Below, in pieces: positions 5,466 through 11,493 of a stretch of 12,440 nt of DNA (positions within the stretch are counted from its first letter, which is position 1; each line of letters opens with the position of its first letter). The position numbers and the translations under genes were made by a program. The notes under the pieces were generated by a model, which was not told where the DNA came from, did not search any database, and worked only from the letters and a program-made list of their open reading frames with translations. This DNA is from Phycisphaerales bacterium (GTDB taxonomy: Bacteria; Planctomycetota; Phycisphaerae; Tepidisphaerales; Tepidisphaeraceae): contig JAQGHP010000622.1 of assembly GCA_028288775.1 (NCBI GenBank), positions 1 to 12,440 of the forward strand, read 5' to 3'.

Positions 5466-6500
5466 ATGTTCATTGACGAAGCAAAAATCCACGTGAAAGC
5501 CGGTGACGGCGGCATGGGGTGCGTCTCCTTCCGCCGCGAAAAGTACGTCCCCAAGGGCGGGCCCGACGGCGGCGATGGGGGCGACGGCGGGTCGGTCATT
5601 CTCGTAGCCGATGCCAGCAAGGACACGCTGTTGGATTTCTCCGGCAAGCACCACTGGAAGGCCGGCCGCGGGTTGCAGGGGATGGGCAAGAAAATGTACG
5701 GCCTGAGCGGCGACGATCTTATCGTCGCCGTTCCCCCCGGCACGCTCGTCTACGATGCCGAGCATGACCTGCGCCTGGCCGACCTCAATGTCCCGGGCAA
5801 GCGCATCGTCGTCGCCCGCGGCGGCAAGGGGGGCAGGGGCAACTGGCACTTCCGCTCCTCCACCAATCAAGCCCCGCGCTACGCGGAGCCCGGCACCGAA
5901 GGGCAGGAGCGGAACCTGCGCCTGGAGCTCAAGCTGATTGCCGACATCGGCCTGGTCGGCATGCCCAACGCCGGCAAGAGCACGCTGCTCCGCGCCGTCT
6001 CCGCCGCCCGGCCCAAGGTGGCCGATTATCCGTTCACCACGCTCGAGCCGATCCTGGGACTCGTGGAATTGGTGGGCGATCGGCGGATGGTGGTTGCCGA
6101 CATCCCCGGCCTCATCGAAGGCGCCCAGCACGGCGCGGGCCTGGGGCACGCATTCCTCAAGCACATCGAGCGGACGAAGATCATCGTCCACCTGCTCGAC
6201 CTCTATCCCCCGGATGGCTCCAGCCCCGCCGACAACTACCGCACCATCCGCAAGGAACTGGAGGCGTTCAGCCCGGCGCTGGCTCAGAAGCGGGAAGTGA
6301 TCGCGGCGAACAAGACCGATCTTTCGGTGGACAGCGACGCCCTGGACCAGCTCCGCAACGATCTGCCCGGCAAGACGATCTTCCCCATCTCCGGCGCAAC
6401 CCGCCAGGGGACCGAGCCGCTGCTCGAGCAGCTCTGGCAGGTGGTTCGGGAAGAGCGCAACCGCGATGAGTTCGAGGAAATGCCCGAATCGCCTGTCTGA
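5466..6500 (+). CDS. obgE: GTPase ObgE/CgtA
   Basis: Obg is an essential GTPase of late 50S assembly and stress signalling. ATG at 5466 starts with the family's MFIDEAKIHVKAGDGG. Residues 1-158 are the glycine-rich Obg fold with GGPDGGDGGDGGSV and GKGGRGN. The G domain follows with G1 GMPNAGKS (165-172), G2 in YPFTTLEP (188-195), G3 DIPG (212-215), G4 NKTD (282-285) and G5 SGA (309-311). The protein is 344 aa and stops right after the G domain, lacking the C-terminal OCT domain of many Obg proteins. The frame extends upstream to 5253, but that part overlaps rpmA and the repeat and is not Obg-like. No Shine-Dalgarno precedes the ATG; the upstream bases are pyrimidine-rich. It is downstream of rpmA, as is common. 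Confidence 0.96.
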   Translation: MFIDEAKIHVKAGDGGMGCVSFRREKYVPKGGPDGGDGGDGGSVILVADASKDTLLDFSGKHHWKAGRGLQGMGKKMYGLSGDDLIVAVPPGTLVYDAEHDLRLADLNVPGKRIVVARGGKGGRGNWHFRSSTNQAPRYAEPGTEGQERNLRLELKLIADIGLVGMPNAGKSTLLRAVSAARPKVADYPFTTLEPILGLVELVGDRRMVVADIPGLIEGAQHGAGLGHAFLKHIERTKIIVHLLDLYPPDGSSPADNYRTIRKELEAFSPALAQKREVIAANKTDLSVDSDALDQLRNDLPGKTIFPISGATRQGTEPLLEQLWQVVREERNRDEFEEMPESPV

Positions 6501-6624
6501 CGCATGATGCCGGCACTGCTGGTGTAACACGGATGTGTGGCGTTTCCCTGGGTGGGGCAGACATTCTTGTCTTTCTCGGGTCGGGGAGTGGAGGCATTCC
6601 GTTCCGCGAATTCCTCAACCGCGT

Positions 6625-6630
6625 TATCAT
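6625..6630 (+). promoter_or_regulatory. Possible -10 element for leaderless DUF1802 mRNA
   Basis: TATCAT matches TATAAT in five of six positions and ends 6 bases before the ATG at 6637, so transcription could begin at the start codon. The -35 position (TTCCGC near 6602) is poor. Suggestive only. Confidence 0.25.
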
Positions 6631-6636
6631 CATTCC

Positions 6637-7209
6637 ATGGCCTGGCCCAGTTCATTACCCGTGGCGTTGAAGGAGTGGGCGACGGTGTGCGCGGCGTTGG
6701 AAAGCGGCCGGCAAGTGCTGCTGCTCCGCAAAGGCGGGATCTACGAATCGGCGGGGGAATTCGAGCTGGAGAACCGCGAGTTTCTCCTTTTTCCCACCTA
6801 CCTCCATCAGAATCTGAAGATGCTCAAGGACGAAGCCCACGCCGGGTTCGAGCCGCGCACCGCCGAGCCGGACGTGGTGCGGCTGAGCAGTGCAGGCGTG
6901 GTGACCGACATCATCCAGCTCGCCTCGCGCAAGCAGATGGACGCGCTGGACGCGGAACACATCTGGACGCCGCCGTTGATTGACATGCGGTTCAACTATC
7001 GCCCGGAAAATCCGCTTTATCTGCTGCTGGTGCGGGCGTACGCGCTGCACGAGCCCGTGACCATTTCCAACACCCCGGCGTACGCCGGTTGCAAGAGCTG
7101 GGTGCCGCTGGACGAGCCGGTCGCGACCGGCGACGCGCTGCCGGTGCTGGATGATGTGAAATATGAATTCCGCAGGAAGGCGATTTTGGAACGATTGGCA
7201 GGCGCGTAG
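6637..7209 (+). CDS. DUF1802 family protein, 190 aa
   Basis: The start MAWPSSLPVALKEWATVC (ATG 6637) leads into the DUF1802 hallmark 'ALKEWA-VC-ALESGRQVLLLRKGGI', followed by 'FLLFPTYLHQNLKML' and a C-terminal half with 'PPLIDMRFNYRPENPLYLLLVRAY'. Length fits a single complete domain. The function of the family is unknown. The product has no signal peptide and is presumably cytoplasmic. The frame is open upstream to 6535, but those residues are arginine- and proline-rich and not like the family. No Shine-Dalgarno is seen. TATCAT at 6625-6630 sits exactly where a -10 element would give a leaderless message. It follows obgE by 136 bp, and its TAG stop borders the hairpin-rich region. Confidence 0.85.
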   Translation: MAWPSSLPVALKEWATVCAALESGRQVLLLRKGGIYESAGEFELENREFLLFPTYLHQNLKMLKDEAHAGFEPRTAEPDVVRLSSAGVVTDIIQLASRKQMDALDAEHIWTPPLIDMRFNYRPENPLYLLLVRAYALHEPVTISNTPAYAGCKSWVPLDEPVATGDALPVLDDVKYEFRRKAILERLAGA

Positions 7210-7238
7210 CAAATGTGCGGGGCTTGAGTTTTCCGTGG

Positions 7239-7275
7239 CACGGGCGGCCCGCCCGTGGCGGCGGTATTCCGCCGC
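7239..7275. repeat. Two adjacent GC-rich hairpins
   Basis: CACGGGCGG (7239-7247) faces CCGCCCGTG (7249-7257) about a single central C. Immediately after, GCGGCGG (7258-7264) pairs with CCGCCGC (7269-7275) around TATT. Both resemble common palindromic intergenic repeats of planctomycete genomes, which I state from general familiarity. Confidence 0.6.
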
Positions 7276-7304
7276 ATTGGCATGTACTCATGACAAAATA
7301 GCTA

Positions 7305-7325
7305 GAGCGAAGCGACGCTTTGCTC
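7305..7325. repeat. Short inverted repeat GAGCGAAGC / GCTTTGCTC
   Basis: GAGCGAAGC (7305-7313) pairs with GCTTTGCTC (7317-7325) around GAC, with one G-T position. On the plus strand it is followed by a C-rich run rather than T, so no terminator is called. Confidence 0.4.
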
Positions 7326-7371
7326 CCCCGCCCAAGAGGTCGCGGCGGTAGGGCTGATTTGATTTGTCCAA

Positions 7372-7451
7372 TGTAGGGTGGGTGTACTCGCCCACCGTCC
7401 CCCTCAACGCAATCGCGTGAACAGACGGTGGGCGAGTACACCCACCCTACA
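7372..7451. repeat. Perfect 28-bp inverted repeat
   Basis: The arm at 7372-7399, beginning TGTAGGGTGGGTGTACTCGC and ending CCACCGTC, is matched base for base by its reverse complement at 7424-7451. The 24-bp spacer contains AATCGCGTGAA. Perfect identity over 28 bp implies recent origin or active maintenance. There is no coding capacity; it could be a miniature palindromic element. Confidence 0.85.
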
Positions 7452-7492
7452 AGGTTGAACGTAGCACACGGACCATTTTTCAGTTGAATTCG

Positions 7493-7571
7493 GAGCCGGG
7501 TCATGCCGGCCCGGTCGCAGCGAAGCTCCGTTTCGGGCCTTCGGCCCGACCGGGGCGGCACGCCCCGGCTC
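7493..7571. repeat. 25-bp inverted repeat with inner UUC-loop hairpin
   Basis: The arm 7493-7517, beginning GAGCCGGGTCATGCCGG, matches the reverse complement of 7547-7571 at 22 of 25 positions. Inside it, CGGGCC-TTC-GGCCCG (7534-7548) forms a tight hairpin, so a transcript in either direction would fold into a branched structure. Confidence 0.7.
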
Positions 7572-7612
7572 TGAAAACTCACCGAGCATTCGAATCAGTC
7601 GGACTACCACTG

Positions 7613-8254
7613 CTACGGAACGATCGACTTCTCCCCACCCTCCGTGCGCGCAACGCTCGGCCGTGCCACCGCGGCGGCGACACTTGCCGACTGCAACTCA
7701 CCCAACAAACGGTTGACCGTCTGCTCGTCGACATGGGCGGTGATCGTCCCTTCCATGTGCGAGGCGCCGACCGGGTCGGTCAGGGTGCCGTGGTTCTCGG
7801 CGGGCTTGAGGCTCGAGCGGCGGATGGTGAGCGTCGCGCCGTCGCTGTTGCTGGCGAGGGCCACGAATGCCGTGCCCGAATATTCCAGCACGTCATGCGG
7901 CTGCGAGCCGATCACGTACCACTTGATCGCGGCGTTCGAGGTGACGGCCTTCATCTCCCGGGCGGCCGTCCAGAGCACCTGAATGTGCATGACCTGCTTC
8001 ACCGGCGCGGTGACGGTCTCGCCCCGCATCGCCTCCTCGGCGGCGCGGTCTACCAGCACCACATCCACGTTGCCGCCGTCACAGCGGCTGCAAAACGCCT
8101 GCGTGAAAGGCTGCGTGTACGCCTGCCGATGGTCGTCCGACGTGACGGTGAGATTGGCCTGCGACCGGCACCCGCCGCCGACTGTCGCCAGCAAGGCAAT
8201 GGCGGGCAGAAGCAGGGCCACGGGACGGAGGCGGACAGAGAAAATCCTGGACAT
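7613..8254 (-). CDS. Putative lipoprotein, 213 aa
   Basis: The chosen ATG (8254) begins MSRIFSVRLRPVALLLPAIA, a basic N-terminus and hydrophobic core leading to TVGGGC. Cys29 would be the lipidated residue. The lipobox is imperfect, with Gly rather than Leu or Val at -3. The mature part has a CSRC pair (Cys55, Cys58), 'GNVDVVLVDRAAEEAMRG', 'IKWYVIG', 'FVALASNSDGATLTIRRSSLKP', and a C-terminal region 'HVDEQTVNRLLGEL'. I do not recognise the family. The frame continues upstream to 8437 but then overlaps the amidohydrolase gene. An AAAGGAAAC site precedes the ATG, within a small inverted repeat. It lies 59 bp downstream of the amidohydrolase on the same strand and may be cotranscribed with it. 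The TAG stop at 7613-7615 faces the hairpin cluster. Confidence 0.75.
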   Translation of the reverse strand: MSRIFSVRLRPVALLLPAIALLATVGGGCRSQANLTVTSDDHRQAYTQPFTQAFCSRCDGGNVDVVLVDRAAEEAMRGETVTAPVKQVMHIQVLWTAAREMKAVTSNAAIKWYVIGSQPHDVLEYSGTAFVALASNSDGATLTIRRSSLKPAENHGTLTDPVGASHMEGTITAHVDEQTVNRLLGELQSASVAAAVARPSVARTEGGEKSIVP

Positions 8255-8255
8255 C

Positions 8256-8270
8256 AAAGGAGTTTCCTTT
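8256..8270 (-). promoter_or_regulatory. Inverted repeat covering the lipoprotein ribosome-binding site
   Basis: On the minus strand AAAGGA-AAC-TCCTTT is followed by G and ATG. The purine-rich half is the only Shine-Dalgarno candidate, so a 6-bp stem could hide it and tune translation. The stem is short and A-U rich. Confidence 0.35.
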
Positions 8271-8313
8271 CGTCGATCAAAGCGTTCAATCAATTGGGGG
8301 AAGCGATCCCGAA

Positions 8314-9204
8314 TCACCCGAGCCCCAGCAGCCCCAGCGTGTCGCGCTCGACGATGCCCCGGAGGGCCTCGCGAGGGACCAGCGGCAGGTTCGTTCCCTG
8401 CGCCAACTGGTTGATGCTGTAGAGCGCCTCGATGCAATCGCTGGCGCTGGTGTACGGGAAATCGCTGCCGAACAGCAGCTTGTCGATCACCCCGTGCTGG
8501 TGCGCGAGCACCAGGGCGTTATACGCCTGCCACGGGCGGCCCAGCATTCCGCTCACGTCCGCGAAGACGTTGGCGTGCTTGCCCAACATGCAAATCGTCT
8601 CATCCACCCAGGGCTGCCCCAGCTGCGCGACGATCATCCGCAACTGCGGAAACGTCCGGGCCACCTCGTCAAACAGGTAGGGCCGGCCGTATTCAAGTTT
8701 GCTTTGCTCGGTGAACTGCCCGCTGGGGTGAACCAGGATCGGCATCCCCAGCCGCTCGCACTCGGCGTACACCGCCATCGCGCGGGAATCGGTCGGGTGA
8801 AAGTCCTGATTGGCGGGGGAAACGGTCACGCCGCGGAGGTGAAGCACTTCCTTGGCAGTCACCACCTCGGCGGCGGCGTTCTTTTCGGTGGGGTCGATGC
8901 CGGCAAACCCGATCAACTTCTGCGGGAAGCGGCTCACGTACTCGGCGACAAAATGATTGGGGATTTCCGCCTGGAGATAGCGGCTCTTAAAGCCCAGCAC
9001 GATCGACTTATCGACGGTGCCGCTCTGCGCGCCGCTCTCGGCCCAGTGATGGTCGGCATCGGCAGCCGGGAGCGCACGCCAAACCCCCTTGGGTCCGCTG
9101 ACCCGGGGCAGGCGCTTGCGGCCGCTCCGTGGGGAGTTGCCCAAATCCAGTTGCCCGAGTTGCTCGGGCGACTGCCAGATGTGCGTGTGTACGTCAACGA
9201 TCAT
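8314..9204 (-). CDS. Amidohydrolase (amidohydrolase_2, ACMSD-like), 296 aa
   Basis: A predicted metal-dependent hydrolase or decarboxylase with a TIM-barrel fold. MIVDVHTHIW supplies the first-strand metal pair His6/His8, 'GFAGIDP' is at 99-105, 'MPILVHPSG' gives His159, and 'LLFGSDFPYT' gives the final-strand Asp248. Members of this family act on carboxylated or cyclic substrates, but the actual substrate is not predictable. At the position of the usual 'HLG-PW' motif the sequence is AQLGQPW, so the conserved active-site His appears to be Gln194. That may mark a subgroup or altered chemistry. ATG at 9204 begins exactly at the family's first motif. No strong Shine-Dalgarno precedes it. The lipoprotein gene follows in the same direction. 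Length is close to typical for the family. Confidence 0.9.
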   Translation of the reverse strand: MIVDVHTHIWQSPEQLGQLDLGNSPRSGRKRLPRVSGPKGVWRALPAADADHHWAESGAQSGTVDKSIVLGFKSRYLQAEIPNHFVAEYVSRFPQKLIGFAGIDPTEKNAAAEVVTAKEVLHLRGVTVSPANQDFHPTDSRAMAVYAECERLGMPILVHPSGQFTEQSKLEYGRPYLFDEVARTFPQLRMIVAQLGQPWVDETICMLGKHANVFADVSGMLGRPWQAYNALVLAHQHGVIDKLLFGSDFPYTSASDCIEALYSINQLAQGTNLPLVPREALRGIVERDTLGLLGLG

Positions 9205-9402
9205 AGGTGCTCAGTCTCGGGGCCGGAATCACTCGGGCCTCGCCCTAGCTGCCTGTCCTCCGGTGACGGTAGAAACACGATCCCTCGACCAACGACAGCG
9301 AGCTAGTCTAGAGATTTTCTCCGTCCGGTCAAAAATCTTTACTTCTGGCGGACCGTGGGTAGCCCACATGAGTTATCGGACCCTGGGCGACTGGCGCTAC
9401 AG

Positions 9403-9437
9403 AAAAAACGTAAGCCACGAATAAATCGCGGCTTACG
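9403..9437 (-). terminator. Rho-independent terminator of prfB
   Basis: On the minus strand CGTAAGCC pairs with GGCTTACG (9430-9437 with 9409-9416), and the stem extends by a CG/CG step beyond one mismatch. It is followed directly by TTTTTT (9408-9403). This is the cleanest terminator in the window, about 60 bases after the prfB stop. Confidence 0.85.
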
Positions 9438-9456
9438 GTTCCAGAATCCAATCGAA

Positions 9457-9492
9457 GGGACCATGCCGGGATCGCACCCGGCCATAGGCCCC
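9457..9492 (-). other. Stable hairpin just after the prfB stop
   Basis: GCCGGG (9465-9470) pairs with CCCGGC (9477-9482) across a 6-base loop. After a small internal loop, GGGACC (9457-9462) pairs with GGCCCC (9487-9492) with one mismatch. It has no T-tail and lies 7 bases from the prfB stop codon; it may protect the mRNA 3' end. Confidence 0.55.
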
Positions 9493-9499
9493 GCTACCG

Positions 9500-10613
9500 C
9501 TATTTCTTGTCACGCTTGCGTCTGCGGAGCTCGGCATCCACGAAAGGATCGAGCTCGCCGCGATCCAAAACGCTCTCCACGTCGCTGGTTTCCACGCCCG
9601 TGCGTACGTCTTTTACCCGCCGGTCGTCGAGCACATAGTTGCGGATCTGGCTGCCGAAGGTGTTGGCCTTCATATCGCCGACGGCTTCGCGCAGCTCGGC
9701 ATCCCGCTTGGCTTGCTCCAATGCTTCGAGCTTGCTCTGGAGGATGGCTAGGGCCAGCCGTTTGTTCTGTTGCTGGCTGCGCTCGACCGAGCACGTCACG
9801 GCGATTCCCGTCGGCTTGTGGACGATGCGGACTGCCGTGGCAACCTTGTTCACGTTCTGCCCGCCCGGCCCCGCCGCCCGGACGAAGGCGACGATTTCGA
9901 GATCCCCCTCGGGGATTTCCAGTTCCTTGGCCGCGTCGAATTCCGGCACCACGGTCACCGCCGCGAAGCTCGTTTGCCGCTTGCCTTGCGCGTTAAACGG
10001 GCTGGGCCGCACGAGCCGATGCACGCCCGCCTCCGCCCGCAAGTATCCAAAGGCGTAGGGGCCTTTCACGTGCAGTGTCACGTTCTTGATGCCCGCCTGC
10101 TCGCCCCATTGGCGGTCCACCTCGCTGACGTCCCACCCGCGCTTGGGGAAGTAGTAGAGGTACATGCGCAGCAGCATCTCCGACCAGTCCTGCGCCTCGG
10201 TCCCGCCCGCCCCGGCCTGAATGGTAAAGAAGCAGTTCCGCGGATCATTAGGCCCATCCAGCAGCGCCTGCAGCTCGACCTTGTCCCCCTTCGCCTCCAG
10301 GTCGGCAAGCGTGCGGTGTGCCTCGGCAATGGTCTCCGCGTCCCCCGCCTCGGTGCCCAGGTCGTACATCGCCTTGGCATCGTCGAGCCCGCGCAGCAGA
10401 TCGTCCACCGGGTCGATGACGGCCTTTAAAGCCTTCATCTCCCCGACCACGGCCTGAGCCGTCTCCTGGTGATCCCAGAACCCCGGCTCACCCATCTTGG
10501 CTTCGAGCTCTTGTCGTCGCTTCTGTTTGGTGGGTAAGTCAAAGAGAGTCCCGGATCGCAATGATCCGGGATGAGAGGTTTTCGATCGCTTGCGGCAGAT
10601 TATCGTGAATCAT
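9500..10613 (-). CDS. prfB: Peptide chain release factor 2 (RF2), with programmed +1 frameshift
   Basis: RF2 reads UGA and UAA and triggers peptide release. The gene is in two frames: codons 1-24 from ATG 10613 (MIHDNLPQAIENLSSR…RDSL) end at an in-frame UGA (10541-10539). Reading shifts at CUU UGA C so that T10541 is skipped and translation resumes with Asp (10540-9500), giving 370 aa. The N-terminus matches other RF2 proteins well, including the Ser-Leu before the shift (Bacillus RGSL). Further on come AGAGGTEAQDW (about 133-143), the tripeptide anticodon SPF at 204-206 (RF2, not RF1) and the catalytic GPGGQNVNK with GGQ at 250-252. An ATG at 10561 would open the downstream frame but omits the conserved N-terminus. 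The +1 shift lets RF2 level regulate its own synthesis. A terminator follows at 9403-9437. Confidence 0.96.
10538..10571 (-). promoter_or_regulatory. RF2 autoregulatory frameshift site with upstream hairpin
   Basis: The slippery site CTT TGA C occupies 10544-10538 at codons 24-25. The usual AGGGGG internal Shine-Dalgarno three bases before CTT is reduced here to CGGGAC. It lies in the 3' arm of a perfect 9-bp stem, TCCCGGATC-ATTGC-GATCCGGGA (10571-10549), whose last pair is four bases from CTT. The slippery site is established for RF2; the hairpin is an observation of unknown effect. Confidence 0.85.
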
Positions 10614-10698
10614 AATGACTCATACGTACCACAAACCCCCCCGACGAGAAAGCCCGCGCCTTCCCCGCAAGCAATTGGCCCCCGACATCGAGCTACTG

Positions 10699-10844
10699 CT
10701 TCTCGCGCGGCCAAAGCCCATGCGAACTCTATTGTTTAGCCGCCCCGCTTGCGGGGCGCTTCTGGGAGCGCTCCGAAAAGCGCCCCGCAAGCGGGCCGGC
10801 TAAACAATGATTCGGCCCGCATGGGCTTTTGGCCGCGCGAAGAG
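10699..10844. repeat. Long inverted repeat with nested palindromes
   Basis: The two arms, roughly 70 bp each, mirror one another around GGAGCGCTCC (10765-10774). Shared segments include CGCGCGGCC, AAAGCCCATGCG, ATTGTTTAGCCG and CCCGCTTGCGGGGCGCTT. Mismatches and short gaps lie mainly near 10725 and at the outer edge. Each arm carries its own palindrome (GCCCCGC-TT-GCGGGGC on the left; the right copy has one mismatch). No frame for a transposase is present. It resembles a non-autonomous palindromic element or a paired REP-type unit. Confidence 0.8.
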
Positions 10845-10927
10845 GGAGACGGGATGATCGATCCTATCAATCACCCGTGACCGACCCCCCGCGCCGGACC
10901 CCGATTCCGCTTCAAAAACGAGGCTCG

Positions 10928-10957
10928 TGACCGATTCTGACCGATTTTGACCGATTT
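10928..10957. repeat. Three tandem decamers TGACCGATT(C/T)
   Basis: TGACCGATTC, TGACCGATTT and TGACCGATTT are consecutive, and a related TGACCGACCC lies about 50 bp earlier (near 10877). They border an AT-rich tract, an iteron-like layout. Confidence 0.7.
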
Positions 10958-11062
10958 AAAGGCACTTTTTCTAACAGATTTGATAAATTAAATATGAAGC
11001 ACCATAAAATCAAATCGTAAATGGGATAAATTATACAAACTGCTTATTTATAAGGCTTTACG
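10958..11062. other. AT-rich tract beside the decamer repeats
   Basis: This 105-bp stretch is far richer in A and T than anything else in the window. It includes a T5 run and the inverted repeat GATTTGAT (10977-10984)/ATCAAATC (11009-11016), and no gene. It could be a scar of an acquired element, a protein-binding region, or an easily melted site. Confidence 0.6.
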
Positions 11063-11189
11063 GCAAGCGTGCCGACCACGATTTCCGTGGCTGGGCGATC
11101 ACCGTCATCCGCGCCCCTCAACCCGCGGTCGCCGAAGTACACGACGCCACCCTCGGCGACGACCGCACCTCAAAGAACATGAAGTTCGT

Positions 11190-11367
11190 CATGCCCTCGC
11201 CCAGGCCAACGTCCGCCGCACGGTCGCCAGGAACGCCAGCGGCTACGGAACGGAGATGGACCGATTCAATCGCACCACCTTCGACCCGATCGAAACCGAC
11301 GCCGTTCGCATCAATGCAACTGCAACCCGGTTGGTCCGCCGGGATCCTGGAATGGAAGGTCGATTAG
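11190..11367 (+). pseudogene. Frameshifted C-terminal remnant, glycoside-hydrolase (GH127-like) tail
   Basis: One frame encodes ASGYGTEMDRFNRTTFDPIE followed by TDAVRI. From about 11313 the adjacent frame continues with LQPGWSAGILEWKVD and a TAG at 11365-11367. Together they read like the end of the discoidin-like C-terminal segment seen after bacterial GH127-type or related glycosidases, typically 'TFDPV-T-ALRLEVQLQPGFSGGILEW'. One base too many near 11310-11314 breaks the frame, and no start or catalytic domain is present upstream. The family assignment is from memory of the tail motif. The left boundary is uncertain; an open but unrecognised stretch extends back to about 11041. Confidence 0.5.
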
Positions 11368-11474
11368 CCGCCGGCCCCGCATTTCCCCGCGGCTCCGTCC
11401 CGCTTTGTCCGTCTGGCGAGGGGAACGGGTAAGTTGCCGAAGTTCTGGAAAAAGGTGTGGCGAACTTTTATAGC

Positions 11475-11493
11475 CCGGCGGCTCCGCCGCCGG
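11475..11493. repeat. GC-rich hairpin CCGGCGGC-TCC-GCCGCCGG
   Basis: A perfect 8-bp stem with a 3-base loop lies 108 bp after the glycosidase remnant. The plus-strand tail TATGTTCTTAAT has scattered T residues, so it could be a weak terminator. Confidence 0.5.

Larger units (their letters stand above)
7210..7612. other. Gene-free hairpin cluster between convergent genes
   Basis: About 400 bp between two convergent genes carry no plausible gene but at least five consecutive inverted repeats. They are at 7239-7257 and 7258-7275, 7305-7325, 7372-7451, and 7493-7571 with an inner hairpin at 7534-7548. They are unrelated in sequence to one another. None has a convincing T-tail, so some may act as bidirectional transcription barriers, but accumulation of dispersed palindromic elements seems as likely. 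Confidence 0.7.
9205..9499. other. Intergenic region between prfB and the amidohydrolase gene
   Basis: Read on the minus strand, about 300 bp without a gene contain two hairpins after prfB (9457-9492 and a terminator at 9403-9437). Further on is an AT-rich inverted repeat AGATTTT (9312-9318)/AAAATCT (9332-9338). No clear promoter for the amidohydrolase gene was found. Confidence 0.6.

Noticed and set aside
5454..6530. Long minus-strand open frame across obgE
   Set aside because: Antisense to obgE, which has all five G motifs; the complementary product shows no family features.
7484..8422. Plus-strand open frame opposite the lipoprotein gene
   Set aside because: The minus strand has a signal peptide, lipobox-like Cys and ribosome-binding site; the plus frame begins in a hairpin repeat and lacks any domain.
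9457..9492. tRNA T-arm-like sequence after prfB
   Set aside because: GCCGGG-loop-CCCGGC looks like a T stem, but the loop lacks TTC-A, and no acceptor, D or anticodon stems are found at tRNA spacing.
9500..10561. RF2 starting at ATG 10561 without frameshift
   Set aside because: It would miss the conserved first 24 residues, and the in-phase CTT TGA C with a matching upstream frame shows the classical programmed shift.
10928..10957. CRISPR-like repeat
   Set aside because: The decamers are directly adjacent with no spacers and there are no cas genes.
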